The translations under genes were made by a program, and so were the position numbers. A stretch of DNA of 64,000 bases from JALZUE01 sp051251725 (GTDB taxonomy: Bacteria; Pseudomonadota; Gammaproteobacteria; Enterobacterales; Alteromonadaceae), in the NCBI GenBank assembly GCA_051251725.1, contig JBPOFN010000002.1, positions 62,001 to 126,000 on the forward strand. Direction: 5' to 3'. Numbering within the stretch: position 1 is the first letter of the stretch; each line of letters begins with the position of its first letter. This document shows positions 8,861-18,514 of the stretch, piece after piece. A model generated the notes under the pieces. The model was not told the origin of the DNA. It ran no database searches and was given only the letters and a program-made list of their open reading frames with translations.

Positions 8861-11656
8861 CTATTGACTTATATTAGTAACTATTAAGCTTCTACCAACT
8901 CTACCACTAGCTAGATGTTGCGATCGAACTTCAATGTCACCCTGCACAGCCACAGGTTGACGATACAATTGCCATTTTGCGGCAGATTTACCGGCGGGAT
9001 TTTTACTCAATTCACGGTAATAAATCGCTAAGCCTGGGTAAGCAACATTAGCCTGTAATTGTCCGGCTTTAATTTTTGCGCCAACCGTCGGCAGCCTAAA
9101 ATGAATATTATCAAGCGCCAACTTGTCGAATTCTTTTAAGCCGACCGTAGCTGAAAACAGCTGCCACTGATTATCTCTCGCCACTTTTTTATCCGCGCTA
9201 AAACGTTGCGTTTTTTGGCTATAAACAAATCCTTGATGATCGTAATCAACCGCCCAGTTAGGTTTGTACCAACTCCGTTCAGCTAAGGCTAATAACCGTG
9301 GGAATAATTTATATTGTGCAGTATTGTCAGTACGGGTATTTTCACTCCATAACTGCCCTTGTACCCCAGCAAATAATCGCCCTTTTTCTAACGGCTGTGA
9401 AATGATTTTTCCACTCTCATCAACTTTTAAAGTATCGTCAGCAACATAAGGGTTTTCTTCTCGGTCTAACCAAAACTCAGCATGTACGGGTAAATTATCG
9501 GGCATAAATTGAAAGATTTTTTCACTATTAATATGACGTGATGCCCAATAATAACCATGCTCTTTGGGATCAGCTTCATAAGGAAAATCAAAATATAAAA
9601 CATCGGGAGTTGATACCACGACATGCCAATTTCGGTTAGCAAGTTCATGCGCAGCCGTATGACCATTCCACATTAATAAACTCCAAGCATTCGCTTGTAC
9701 TACGGCGGGCATTTTATCGCGACGCGTATGTGATAAACCATCGCTCCAAGCTGCCGTTTCGATATCCATTTCAGCTAATAATCTTGAAACACGCTCAACA
9801 AAGTAACCTCCTAATTCTGAGGCTTTACTGACGCCATAAGGATTATTGGCAAAAAAGTCTTTACAGGCCGGAGATTCAACCCAAGCACCAGCGGTTTCAT
9901 CGGCGCCAATATGGTAACGAGTTAACGGCTGCCCTGCTTGCTGATGAATAGCTTTTACTTGCTGCATCACTTCAGCAACAAAAGCAAAAGACGACTCTAA
10001 ACAGACGTTGATGGTATTGTCGTTATAGTATTGAACGGAAGAATATTGAGTGGTATCTTGAAAGTCTTCAAGTAAAAACTGCTGCGCTTTTTCAAGGTTT
10101 TCTTGCACTAAATATTTATGATATCTCGCGTTCATCGCTTTAACCGCAGCACGTGAATGCCCAGGCATATCAAGTGATGGGATCACTTGAATATGACGCG
10201 CACTCGCCGCTTGTAAAATTTCTTGGTAATCCGCGACGGTATAATAGCCATTGACTGCGCTAGTCGGATCTAAACCCGCGCCTAGTTGCGGCATTAAACA
10301 TGATTTTTCTTGTAAATCAAAGCAGCGTTGACCGCCAATATCAGTGAGCTCAGGCAAAGACGGAATCGCTAAACGCCAGCCTTCATCATCACCTAAATGT
10401 AGGTGTAATTTATTTAATTTATAAGCAGACATTTGCTCTAATAAACTCAGAACAAAAGCTTTATCGCGAAAGTTTCTTGCGACATCAAGTAATAAACCGC
10501 GAAATTCAAAATGAGGCTGATCCTTGATCATCGCCAGCGGTAAGGTATTGCTGCCCACTTGATATAAACTGGCAATAGATTGTAAACCGTAAAATATCCC
10601 CGCAGTTTCTTCGGCTTTAATCGCTATTGAATTTTCGTCAATCGTTAACTGGTAAGCGCCGCTTACTTGGCTGTTAGGTTTTGCTGCTGCTATTAGCTGT
10701 AAATCAAGCGTTACAGCAGAATTTTTGCTTAACTTTATGCCAAGTTTTATCAAACGATCTATGCCTGCATTAACATCGCCTGGCAACACGTTATTAAAAG
10801 CAATATTAATACCTTGGCTAAGATCTAACGTTTTGCCATCGACATTAAAACTGGCTTCGCTTGGGGTTGGAATAATCGCATGCGCTACTTGTTGCAGTAA
10901 GTCATCAAGTTCAGTAAACGTTTGTTGAGCATTTCTTTCATAAAGTCGCTCAGCCGTTAACCACTGAGTATTATCTGTTTTTGTTCGTTTAAATTGCTTA
11001 ACTTCATCAGTATATGGAACAACATAAGGCAGTGTTTCAAGTCCGGTTTCAGCATCAATAATCACTTGGGTACTGGCGATAACTTTTGGCGTTATTGCTG
11101 AGCTAATACTTGTATTAACACTGGCATTAACACTCGCGACAATATAATTAGGTAAGGCATCTGTTTCTGACAACGACCAAAAGTTAGCGTAAAACTCAAT
11201 TACTTTAGTTTCATTATCAGCAAAACCGCGATAATGCTCAGTTAATGAAATTTTATGTAAATCGCCATTAATATGAGTAATAGTAAACTCATCACTGATA
11301 GATTTTTGAATTGGCGTAATTTGGCTGAAAAAGATTTGCCAGTCTTTAGCTGCAATTGCTTGCGGCGCAGTTAATTCCAAAGCGACCAGAAAGCAATTAC
11401 CGTTTTCGGTATTTTGATCACAGTGCGCCGAAGGCGTATTGTCGATATGGTGATATTTAACCACAAGATTTTGCGCTAATTGATCTATATCTTGCTGGCT
11501 GGCTGAGTGTAAAATAGCCGCTTGCATATCTGCTGAACCGGTATTGAGTTCAGTACTTGCACCGGCAGTTAACCCTTGCTCTTGTGAACAATTCATTAAG
11601 GTTAACAACATCATCAATAAACTCACTACACGTAAAATAACCATAAACTGTCCCAT
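8861..11656 (-). CDS. GH20 beta-N-acetylhexosaminidase (chitobiase-like), probable lipoprotein
   Basis: A 931-residue secreted enzyme. The N-terminal hydrophobic stretch ends at LTLMNC, a slightly unusual lipobox. An N-terminal CHB_HEX-like beta domain (about 60-210) is followed by the GH20b domain and the catalytic TIM barrel (about 385-790). The barrel carries LHLGDDEGWR, LDMPGHSRAA and the catalytic Asp-Glu pair at 586-587 in HIGADET. A C-terminal beta domain completes the chitobiase layout. The enzyme removes GlcNAc from chitooligosaccharides taken up by the TonB receptor or held at the cell surface. It follows the cupin gene by 8 bases, so both are on one transcript. Confidence 0.92.
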   Translation of the reverse strand: MGQFMVILRVVSLLMMLLTLMNCSQEQGLTAGASTELNTGSADMQAAILHSASQQDIDQLAQNLVVKYHHIDNTPSAHCDQNTENGNCFLVALELTAPQAIAAKDWQIFFSQITPIQKSISDEFTITHINGDLHKISLTEHYRGFADNETKVIEFYANFWSLSETDALPNYIVASVNASVNTSISSAITPKVIASTQVIIDAETGLETLPYVVPYTDEVKQFKRTKTDNTQWLTAERLYERNAQQTFTELDDLLQQVAHAIIPTPSEASFNVDGKTLDLSQGINIAFNNVLPGDVNAGIDRLIKLGIKLSKNSAVTLDLQLIAAAKPNSQVSGAYQLTIDENSIAIKAEETAGIFYGLQSIASLYQVGSNTLPLAMIKDQPHFEFRGLLLDVARNFRDKAFVLSLLEQMSAYKLNKLHLHLGDDEGWRLAIPSLPELTDIGGQRCFDLQEKSCLMPQLGAGLDPTSAVNGYYTVADYQEILQAASARHIQVIPSLDMPGHSRAAVKAMNARYHKYLVQENLEKAQQFLLEDFQDTTQYSSVQYYNDNTINVCLESSFAFVAEVMQQVKAIHQQAGQPLTRYHIGADETAGAWVESPACKDFFANNPYGVSKASELGGYFVERVSRLLAEMDIETAAWSDGLSHTRRDKMPAVVQANAWSLLMWNGHTAAHELANRNWHVVVSTPDVLYFDFPYEADPKEHGYYWASRHINSEKIFQFMPDNLPVHAEFWLDREENPYVADDTLKVDESGKIISQPLEKGRLFAGVQGQLWSENTRTDNTAQYKLFPRLLALAERSWYKPNWAVDYDHQGFVYSQKTQRFSADKKVARDNQWQLFSATVGLKEFDKLALDNIHFRLPTVGAKIKAGQLQANVAYPGLAIYYRELSKNPAGKSAAKWQLYRQPVAVQGDIEVRSQHLASGRVGRSLIVTNISQ

Positions 11657-11664
11657 TTAAAATT

Positions 11665-12729
11665 TTAAGATAATTGACTAACTAGCCACTTTTTAATTGC
11701 TTGTTGCTGCGCTAGTGACAAAGGCTGCAATATACCTTTGATCTGAGCTGGAATATGAGCAAATTTATCGCCATCTTGTTGAAAAACATAATGTTGAAAA
11801 AATGATTGCCACGCTTTATTTTGCGCTGGTGGTAAATCCCGAATGGTTAACATCGCTAATAACAAGGCGTCCATGGGTACGGGGTTATTTTGCTGGCTAA
11901 TAGAGCCGCCCGACCAATAATTGACCAACATATTAATTTCACTTAAGGCTTCAACATGATGCCACCAAAGTGTCGGAATATAGAGGGCATCACCGGGCTC
12001 AAGATCGGCCACTAATGCGAAATTAAGCGCTTGTTTAAAGTGGGGAAACTTTTCAAAATCAGGCTGATGTAAATTGACCATAGAAACCGGAGCGCCAGCT
12101 GGCGTAAATTGTAGCGGCCCAACATAAAGGTTTTGAATTTGCTCTGGTGGAAACAAAGTAACTCGGCGTTTACCCGCCACAACACAAGCGATATTTTCCG
12201 CATCATCATAATGCGCTACCACGGTTGATTTATTGCCTAACCAAAATCTTGGAGGTGTGACCTCGCCGGCAAATAAAGCCATTGCCTGTTCAGACTCAAA
12301 AGGCGGGAAATAATCACCAATGGGCGCGCTTTGAATCGCCACGGCAGGGTTAAATTCAGCTGATATTGTTGCGCTGTTCGAAGACGATATCGGCGCTGAT
12401 GGCTCAGCACGATACTGAGTTAATTTACTTATAAAGTGCTCATAACTGACAACCTTACGGGTGAAGCTAAAACCAGACATGTCTTGGTTATAAAAAAATC
12501 GGCCATCGCCCTCTGGCGCTAATTCAGCCATTGGCACATTGCCACCAACATAAGACTTTGCCAAATAAGTTAATAAGCTATCGCTGTCAGCACAATTTTT
12601 TATTATTGGCCAATCACCCACCAGATCTTTTAAAATAGCCGGTTCGCTTAACGGCGCTATTTCGGTTTGAAACATGGTTGGCGTAACATCATGCCAAATA
12701 GCAACTTGTTTTAGTGCGCGCATAGCCAA
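11665..12729 (-). CDS. Cupin-like/JmjC-type protein of the GlcNAc locus
   Basis: A 354-residue cupin_8 (JmjC-like) protein. The putative metal-binding residues lie in VVAHYDDAENIACVVAGKRR (HxD) and in IPTLWWHHVEAL (distal His). GDALYIPTLWWHH is the usual cupin_8 signature. Such Fe(II)/2-oxoglutarate oxygenase-like proteins often sit next to TonB-dependent receptors in sugar loci of marine bacteria, but their role there is not established. No signal peptide, so cytoplasmic. It lies between the receptor and hexosaminidase genes, so induction by GlcNAc is likely. Confidence 0.8.
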   Translation of the reverse strand: MAMRALKQVAIWHDVTPTMFQTEIAPLSEPAILKDLVGDWPIIKNCADSDSLLTYLAKSYVGGNVPMAELAPEGDGRFFYNQDMSGFSFTRKVVSYEHFISKLTQYRAEPSAPISSSNSATISAEFNPAVAIQSAPIGDYFPPFESEQAMALFAGEVTPPRFWLGNKSTVVAHYDDAENIACVVAGKRRVTLFPPEQIQNLYVGPLQFTPAGAPVSMVNLHQPDFEKFPHFKQALNFALVADLEPGDALYIPTLWWHHVEALSEINMLVNYWSGGSISQQNNPVPMDALLLAMLTIRDLPPAQNKAWQSFFQHYVFQQDGDKFAHIPAQIKGILQPLSLAQQQAIKKWLVSQLS

Positions 12730-12922
12730 TAACCTTATGAATTGATAAATAAAAGCTAGTTAGAATAACAACTAGATTTAGCATAATCATATTGTTCAAT
12801 AATTAATAATAAATTTCTAAAAACTTTAAAAGCTTATGATTAATTATCGCTATTTCAGTTAATAAGTTAGGGTAAAAAGTTAACGAAAATAATCAAGAAT
12901 AACGATTAACCAGAAAGAAGTG

Positions 12923-12946
12923 AAAAGCCGAGCACTGCCCGGCTTT
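12923..12946 (-). terminator. Terminator-like hairpin after the TonB receptor gene
   Basis: On the minus strand AAAGCCGGGCAGTGCTCGGC folds into a GC-rich stem followed by TTTTC. It lies 12-35 bases after the receptor stop. Read-through to the cupin and hexosaminidase genes is still possible because the T-run is short. Confidence 0.6.
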
Positions 12947-12957
12947 CCAAATAATGA

Positions 12958-15618
12958 TTAGAAGTTTACGCGTACACCTGCGACAAAACGACGACCATTT
13001 GAGTAGATTGACATAATGCGTTCTTTTTCAGTGTTGTATTCAACAATTTCTTCGTCTGCGATATTGACCGCTTCTAAAGTAAAAGTTAAATATTCATTGA
13101 AGTTATAAGAAGCACTTGCATCCCATTGACCAAACTCTTCATTGAACAGCTCGTCACCATTGAAATGTAAACCTTTGTACCATTCGCTACGGTAGTTATA
13201 CATCACACGTGCTTGGAAATCGTCATTTTCATAATAAGCCGAAAGGTTCATCATATTTTCAGACGTACCTTCAACTAAACCTGAGCCAGCTTTAGTTGTA
13301 TCACGCGCTTCTTTTGCACTTGAATCGGTATAAGTGTAGTTAGCTGTAACACCGTAACCACCAAAGTCATGTTGAATACCAAATTCAAGCCCTGAAATAG
13401 TTCCGCCTAAGCCGTTTCCTGGCTGAGAGAAATCAACTGGTACCCAAATTTCGTTCTCTTCGTCATAACGATCTTCCGTTACTATCGTAGTCGTTCTTAA
13501 AGAATCTAATTCTTTCGTAAAGTAAGCAACTGATAACAAAGATGCATCGTCGTAATACCATTCCCAAGAAATATCGAACTGGTTAGCAATAGTTGGTGTT
13601 AAGTTAGGGTTACCGCGAGTACCCGTACCTTGACCACCAGTGAGTGAACCAAAAGTTTCTGAAGACGAAATATCTGCCCAGTTTTGACGGGCTAATACAC
13701 GCGCCGCACCAACACGTAACACTTGCTCGCTAGTTAGATCGAAAGCAATGTTAAAGCTTGGTAAAAACTCAGAATAATCATTATCTTGGCTTACCCAGTT
13801 TAATGTTTCAGGTGTTAACCATTCGCCATTAATGGTATTTAAACCCCAAGAGTCACCTGAATACTCATAACCATAAGATGTTTGCTCAGTGGTCACATAA
13901 CGTAAACCTAAGTTACCTCTGAAACCGTCACCTTCAAAATCACCTTGCACATATAATGCTAAGATATCTTCTTCTACTTCCCAAATTTCTGGTAAGTTGT
14001 CATGAATAGCATAAGCCGCTGGCTCACCATTAACAGAACCAAATGCCATTGCTTCCATCACCGAGCGATTGTGAGCAACTTGATGTGTAATATTGCCTGT
14101 TGCAGCAACATCAATGGTGGTATCGCCTAAACCGTTTAAACCACAATCAGCTAATGTCGGGCAAGCATCAAAAATATTACCTAAGGTGTTATTCCAACCT
14201 GCATTAGGATCAAGATCTTCACTTGCATGCCAACTATAAGCATGACGACCTTGAGTACGCTCAGCTTGACGATATTTAAAACCTGTTTTAAAGGCGGTAA
14301 ATGGACCAAAGTCTAAAGCGATAGTTAAATCAGTTTGTAAAAATGTTTCTTCATCGGTAGTTGGTTTAGCACCCCCCCAAATCCAACCAGCAGCAAAGTT
14401 ACTGCCGTCTGAAGGATCAACACCTACGTTGACATCTGGCGTACCGGTTAGGTCATAATCATAACCTGCACCTACGGCAACATATTCCCATGATGTTTCA
14501 CGGTAAGTTCCACCACTGGCTTCGGTAGTACCAATTTCAAAGTTAAGCTCGTAATCTTCACCTTCATAATCAACATCTAAATGAATTTGCTCAGTTTCAG
14601 TACTTGAAACGCGGTTAATGTAGTTATAAGCAAAATTACCGCCAGCGCTTGAGGCTAAAACCGCGCCATTTACCACTTTAGTCGCATTAGCAATAACTTC
14701 TTCACGGTCAGCAAAAGCAAAGTTTATTAAGTTAGCATTTTGGTTATCAACATCCATTTCAGAGCTTAAAACATTCAATGTCATTAATAAGCTATCTGTT
14801 GGTGCATATTGTACTGTAGCGAAAAGTGTTTCACGCTCACGGCTTTGAATGAATTTCGGTACACCAATATTACGCGGTACGATATAATCGTCATCTTCGC
14901 TTTCAATCCAACCTAATACTTCAAAACCTTGACGCTCTAAATTACGCTCTTGGCTAACAGCTGAGACCATAACACCAAAAGTTTCGTCTTCATTTTTCCA
15001 AGAATACATACCAGCAAGCTGCGGATCAGTTTCACCTGAGGTTTCAGAATATTGACCTTCTAATGAAAGGCTCACTGTATTAGCATCCATATCTAATGGA
15101 CGACGAGTACGTAAGACAACGGTGCCGCCAATTGAACCTTCGTCAATATTAGCTGATGGTGACTTGTTAACTTCTAACCCTTTAACAATCACAGACGGTA
15201 ACATGGTGTAGTTAAAGCTACGGTTAGCTTCATCTAAAATAAACCAATCGGCAGTACCCACTGATTGACCATTTAATAAAGTACGGTTGTATTTTGGACC
15301 TGCGCCGCGAATACTGATTTTTTCACCTTCACCAAATTCACGACTAACGGCAACACCGGTAATACGCGATAAAGTTTCAGCCACGTTTTTATCAGGGAAT
15401 TTACCAATATCTTCAGAAGTAATTACATCTGAAACATTAGCGGCAAAACGTTTAGCATTAATGTTTTCTCTTAAAGAGCCGCGAAGGCCTTTCACTTCAA
15501 TAACTTCAGTAACTTCAGCTTGTGCTTCTTCTGCTAAAACAGATGTAGATGCACCACCAGTAAGGATTACTGCGATAGTGCTAGCTAGTACCCTTTTTTT
15601 AAATGTTGTAGTTGACAT
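12958..15618 (-). CDS. TonB-dependent receptor for chitooligosaccharides/GlcNAc
   Basis: An 886-residue outer-membrane receptor. A signal peptide ends near AVLA/VLAEE, followed by a TonB-box-like EVIEVKG. The plug domain (about 45-165) contains DVITSEDIGKFPDKNVAETL, ISIRGAGPKYNRTLLNGQ and GSIGGTVVLRTRRP. A 22-strand barrel ends in the terminal Phe of VRVNF. These features mark the carbohydrate-type TonB receptors common in Alteromonadales. Two tandem NagR operators upstream and the downstream nag genes point to chitooligosaccharide uptake. The ligand is inferred from context. Confidence 0.9.
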   Translation of the reverse strand: MSTTTFKKRVLASTIAVILTGGASTSVLAEEAQAEVTEVIEVKGLRGSLRENINAKRFAANVSDVITSEDIGKFPDKNVAETLSRITGVAVSREFGEGEKISIRGAGPKYNRTLLNGQSVGTADWFILDEANRSFNYTMLPSVIVKGLEVNKSPSANIDEGSIGGTVVLRTRRPLDMDANTVSLSLEGQYSETSGETDPQLAGMYSWKNEDETFGVMVSAVSQERNLERQGFEVLGWIESEDDDYIVPRNIGVPKFIQSRERETLFATVQYAPTDSLLMTLNVLSSEMDVDNQNANLINFAFADREEVIANATKVVNGAVLASSAGGNFAYNYINRVSSTETEQIHLDVDYEGEDYELNFEIGTTEASGGTYRETSWEYVAVGAGYDYDLTGTPDVNVGVDPSDGSNFAAGWIWGGAKPTTDEETFLQTDLTIALDFGPFTAFKTGFKYRQAERTQGRHAYSWHASEDLDPNAGWNNTLGNIFDACPTLADCGLNGLGDTTIDVAATGNITHQVAHNRSVMEAMAFGSVNGEPAAYAIHDNLPEIWEVEEDILALYVQGDFEGDGFRGNLGLRYVTTEQTSYGYEYSGDSWGLNTINGEWLTPETLNWVSQDNDYSEFLPSFNIAFDLTSEQVLRVGAARVLARQNWADISSSETFGSLTGGQGTGTRGNPNLTPTIANQFDISWEWYYDDASLLSVAYFTKELDSLRTTTIVTEDRYDEENEIWVPVDFSQPGNGLGGTISGLEFGIQHDFGGYGVTANYTYTDSSAKEARDTTKAGSGLVEGTSENMMNLSAYYENDDFQARVMYNYRSEWYKGLHFNGDELFNEEFGQWDASASYNFNEYLTFTLEAVNIADEEIVEYNTEKERIMSIYSNGRRFVAGVRVNF

Positions 15619-16068
15619 GGCTTTTCCCTTATATACGTTTTTATAAATATAGTGTTAATTTGATTAACCGTTAATGACAACGCTGTCTTTTTTCATGACA
15701 ACGCTGTCATGAAGCTAAATAAACGATACACCCATTAGATTAATTTTACTACACATCAGTGACTATTTTTTTAGTAAAAAGAAATAAACCCTTGTTTTAT
15801 CGTAAAATTTAGTTGCAAATTTTATTACTAAATAATCCAATAAAATTGATTTCAAGATCAAAAAAATAGATTTTTTAACAACTACACGCCATTTATTACA
15901 ATTAAATAACAAGTAATAATCAAAAGACTAATGCTTAAATAACAAACAAAAACAGCTTAAAAGTAAACTCTGCTAAATAAATTCATTAGTAACACTTGCC
16001 GCTAAGCTTTTTTAACAATACCCTATGCGACAAATGCTAATAATTAGACAACCCAAGGTAATTAGTGA
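15619..16068. other. Divergent promoter region between the TonB receptor gene and nagR
   Basis: A 450-base AT-rich spacer with no gene. It holds the two NagR operators at 15672-15710. For the leftward receptor gene, TTAACG-17-TATATT just downstream of the proximal operator is a plausible promoter. No operator of the same type was seen close to the nagR start. Confidence 0.6.
15672..15710. promoter_or_regulatory. Two tandem NagR operators before the TonB receptor gene
   Basis: Site 1 is AATGACAACGCTGTCTTT (15672-15689) and site 2 is CATGACAACGCTGTCATG (15693-15710). They share the core TGACAACGCTGTC, and each start is 21 bases from the other, about two helical turns. Two repressor dimers could thus bind the same face of DNA. 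They lie 54-92 bases upstream of the receptor start. Confidence 0.85.
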
Positions 16069-17085
16069 ATGAAAAGCACGATCAATGATGTAGCCAAACA
16101 TGCTGGTGTTTCAATCAAAACCGTATCGCGCGTAATGAACAACGAAACATCGGTACGTGATAATACGCGTGAGAAAGTGATGTTATCGGTTGACGCTTTA
16201 AATTACCGACCTAATTTAGCCGCCCGTAATTTAGCGGGTACCAAGTCATTTAGCATTGCTTATATCTACGACAACCCCAATGCCTATTATATTATTGATA
16301 TGCAAAACGGGATTTTAAGTGCCTGTAAAAAACAAGGTTTTGAACTACTGATTCACCCTTGTGATGCCAAAGCTAGTCATACCATTGAAGAAATTACTAA
16401 CATGGTAAAACACTCGCGGGTTGCGGGTATTGTGCTGACACCACCATTTTCTGAAATGCCAGATTTTGTGCAAAAATTAACAGAGCTTGACGTTAAAGTG
16501 GTGCGAATTATGTCTGGTGATACCGCGCCCGATAGTTTAACGCCATGTATTATGGTAAATGACCGAGACGCGACCATAAAAATCACCCAGCATTTAATTG
16601 ACCTTGGTCACCAACATATTGGTTTTATTGCCGGTGGCGCCGAGCATAATTCAACTATTGAACGTTTACAGGGCTATAAAACCGCGTTAGCAAATAATGC
16701 TATTACGCTTGACGAGTCCCTTATTATTGACGGCGAATACTCATTTGAGTCGGGTGTTGAGGGGGCTAAAGAGCTGTTAGCAAATAAAAATAAACCGACT
16801 GCAATTGTTTCTTGTAATGATGAAATTGCCGCCGGTGCGCTTTTTGCGGCACGCTTGATGAATATTGAAATTCCTGGGCAATTATCAATCACAGGATTTG
16901 AGAATAGCCCGTTCTCACGCCAAACCTGGCCAAAATTGACCACCGCAGATCAGCCCAATGAGAAAATTGCTGAAGATGCTGCCAGCTTGCTTATTGCTCA
17001 AATTCGCAATGGCGACGACCGTGAAATCAGCAAACTATTTACCCCAGAGCTAGTCGTTAGAGATTCAACCGGAAGCCTTGCTTAA
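16069..17085 (+). CDS. nagR: LacI-family regulator of GlcNAc utilisation
   Basis: A 338-residue LacI/GalR regulator. The N-terminal helix-turn-helix is TINDVAKHAGVSIKTVSRVMN with the hinge helix LNYRPNLAARNLAG. The periplasmic-binding-protein-like sensor domain runs from about residue 60 to 330 and includes GHQHIGFIAG and TAIVSCNDEIAAGAL. It is divergent from the TonB receptor gene and beside the nag operators, the position of NagR in marine gammaproteobacteria. It most likely represses the locus until a GlcNAc-derived ligand binds. The ligand is inferred. Confidence 0.9.
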   Translation: MKSTINDVAKHAGVSIKTVSRVMNNETSVRDNTREKVMLSVDALNYRPNLAARNLAGTKSFSIAYIYDNPNAYYIIDMQNGILSACKKQGFELLIHPCDAKASHTIEEITNMVKHSRVAGIVLTPPFSEMPDFVQKLTELDVKVVRIMSGDTAPDSLTPCIMVNDRDATIKITQHLIDLGHQHIGFIAGGAEHNSTIERLQGYKTALANNAITLDESLIIDGEYSFESGVEGAKELLANKNKPTAIVSCNDEIAAGALFAARLMNIEIPGQLSITGFENSPFSRQTWPKLTTADQPNEKIAEDAASLLIAQIRNGDDREISKLFTPELVVRDSTGSLA

Positions 17086-17395
17086 AGGCCTACTAACACT
17101 TCTTTTGCTTATTTTTGTATTACCATATTTTATTGACTAGGTCGGGTTAAGCTTTTTCCCCCAACCAGGCTTGGCGCTCCAATAATATCGTTTGATTTAA
17201 TTTCCTATCCTTAAAATCAAACACTTGTAAAACCGATTAACCAGAACTGATGTTAAATAATAAATTCATTGATTATTGGCCATATTCACTCTATCATAAA
17301 TTCATCTGTAAACTTCGAAAATCAAAAATAAAACCTCAGATTTTAATAATAAAAACTTTGCTTTTATTTAATTTAATTTAATTTAAGATAACTTT
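17086..17395. other. Intergenic region between nagR and the aldo/keto reductase gene
   Basis: A 310-base AT-rich spacer without a gene. Near its right end, four copies of TTTAA stand in tandem (17367-17386), ending about 10 bases before the ATG at 17396. No Shine-Dalgarno-like sequence stronger than AAGATAACTTT precedes the start. Confidence 0.6.
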
Positions 17396-18400
17396 ATGAC
17401 TAAATCCGCTTCAATTCCAAAAATAGTGTTTGGCACAAGTAGCTTAGGTAACTTGTTTGTTGAGCTAGATAACGAAACTAAAACTCAGCTGGTACAAGCC
17501 GCCGTTGAGAACAGCGTTGGCACTCCGTTATTCGACAGTGCTGGTAAATATGGCGCGGGCTTAGCATTAGAGTCTTTAGCTGCTGGTTTAAAAGCGTTAA
17601 AAATAGCGCCCTCAGACGTAAAAATCAGTAATAAATTGGGCTGGAAACGCGTGCCATTAACAACGCCTGAGCCTACTTTTGAACCCGGTGCTTGGATTAA
17701 TTTACAACATGATGCTGTGCAAGATATTTCTTACCAAGGCATTTTAGACTGTTACCACCAAGGTAATGAGTTATTAGGTGATTACGAGTCAACGATTGTT
17801 TCGATTCATGATCCTGATGAATATTTAGCCGCTGCCACTGACAATGCCGATTTGGAAAAACGTAAACAAGATATTTTAGACGCTTATAAAGCATTAATTG
17901 AATTACGTGACGCTGGTAAAGTTGAGTCAATTGGCGTTGGCGCTAAAGATGTTAGTGTTATTAACTTTATTAGTGACCACATTCAGCTTGATTGGGCCAT
18001 GTTCGCCTGTTCAGTAACGCCTTATACTCACAAAAAATCGACTTTAGATTTATTAAAAAAACTGGGTAAACAAGGTGTTGACGTTATTAACTCGGCAGTT
18101 TTTAATGCCGGTTTTTTATTAGGCAGTGATAATTTTGATTACAAAAAAATCGCTCGCGATACTCACCCAACAGAATTTGCATGGCGTGATAAGTTTAATA
18201 CCTTATGTGAAAAGTTTGCGGTTTCGCCGGCCGAAGTGTGTGTTCAGTTTTCATTCTTATTTCCTGAAATTGTAGCAATCGCTTTAAGCTCAAGCTCTCC
18301 TAAACGGGTAAAAAGTAATATCTCGTTAGCACAAGCAACCATTCCATCAGAATTTTGGCAAGCGATGAAAGATGCCGAGTTGATCTCAATCGAGCTTTAA
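17396..18400 (+). CDS. Aldo/keto reductase, D-threo-aldose 1-dehydrogenase-like
   Basis: A 334-residue (beta/alpha)8 NAD(P)H oxidoreductase. The N-terminal FGTSSLGNLF and the catalytic residues in LFDSAGKYGAG (Asp and Tyr), ISNKLGWK (Lys) and VSIHDPDEY (His) follow the aldo/keto reductase tetrad. The overall form resembles the L-fucose/D-threo-aldose 1-dehydrogenase branch, which oxidises sugars at C1. It is transcribed alone and ends at an intrinsic terminator. Substrate unknown; nearness to nagR may be incidental. Confidence 0.85.
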   Translation: MTKSASIPKIVFGTSSLGNLFVELDNETKTQLVQAAVENSVGTPLFDSAGKYGAGLALESLAAGLKALKIAPSDVKISNKLGWKRVPLTTPEPTFEPGAWINLQHDAVQDISYQGILDCYHQGNELLGDYESTIVSIHDPDEYLAAATDNADLEKRKQDILDAYKALIELRDAGKVESIGVGAKDVSVINFISDHIQLDWAMFACSVTPYTHKKSTLDLLKKLGKQGVDVINSAVFNAGFLLGSDNFDYKKIARDTHPTEFAWRDKFNTLCEKFAVSPAEVCVQFSFLFPEIVAIALSSSSPKRVKSNISLAQATIPSEFWQAMKDAELISIEL

Positions 18401-18480
18401 TAACAAATTGCTATTGAATCACTAACTAACCTAATTGCCAGCTACTTTAGTGTCACTGGCTTTTTACTAAATTTTAGACA

Positions 18481-18514
18481 AAAAAAATACAGCAATAGCT
18501 GTATTTTTTTTAAT
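18481..18514 (+). terminator. Intrinsic terminator after the aldo/keto reductase gene
   Basis: AATACAGC-AATA-GCTGTATT flanked by A-run and T-run gives a 13-base stem with a 4-base loop and a U-tract, about 80 bases after the stop. Confidence 0.85.

Noticed and set aside
15287..15646. A 119-codon plus-strand frame over the start of the TonB receptor gene
   Set aside because: Antisense shadow of a clearly conserved plug domain and overlapping its promoter side.
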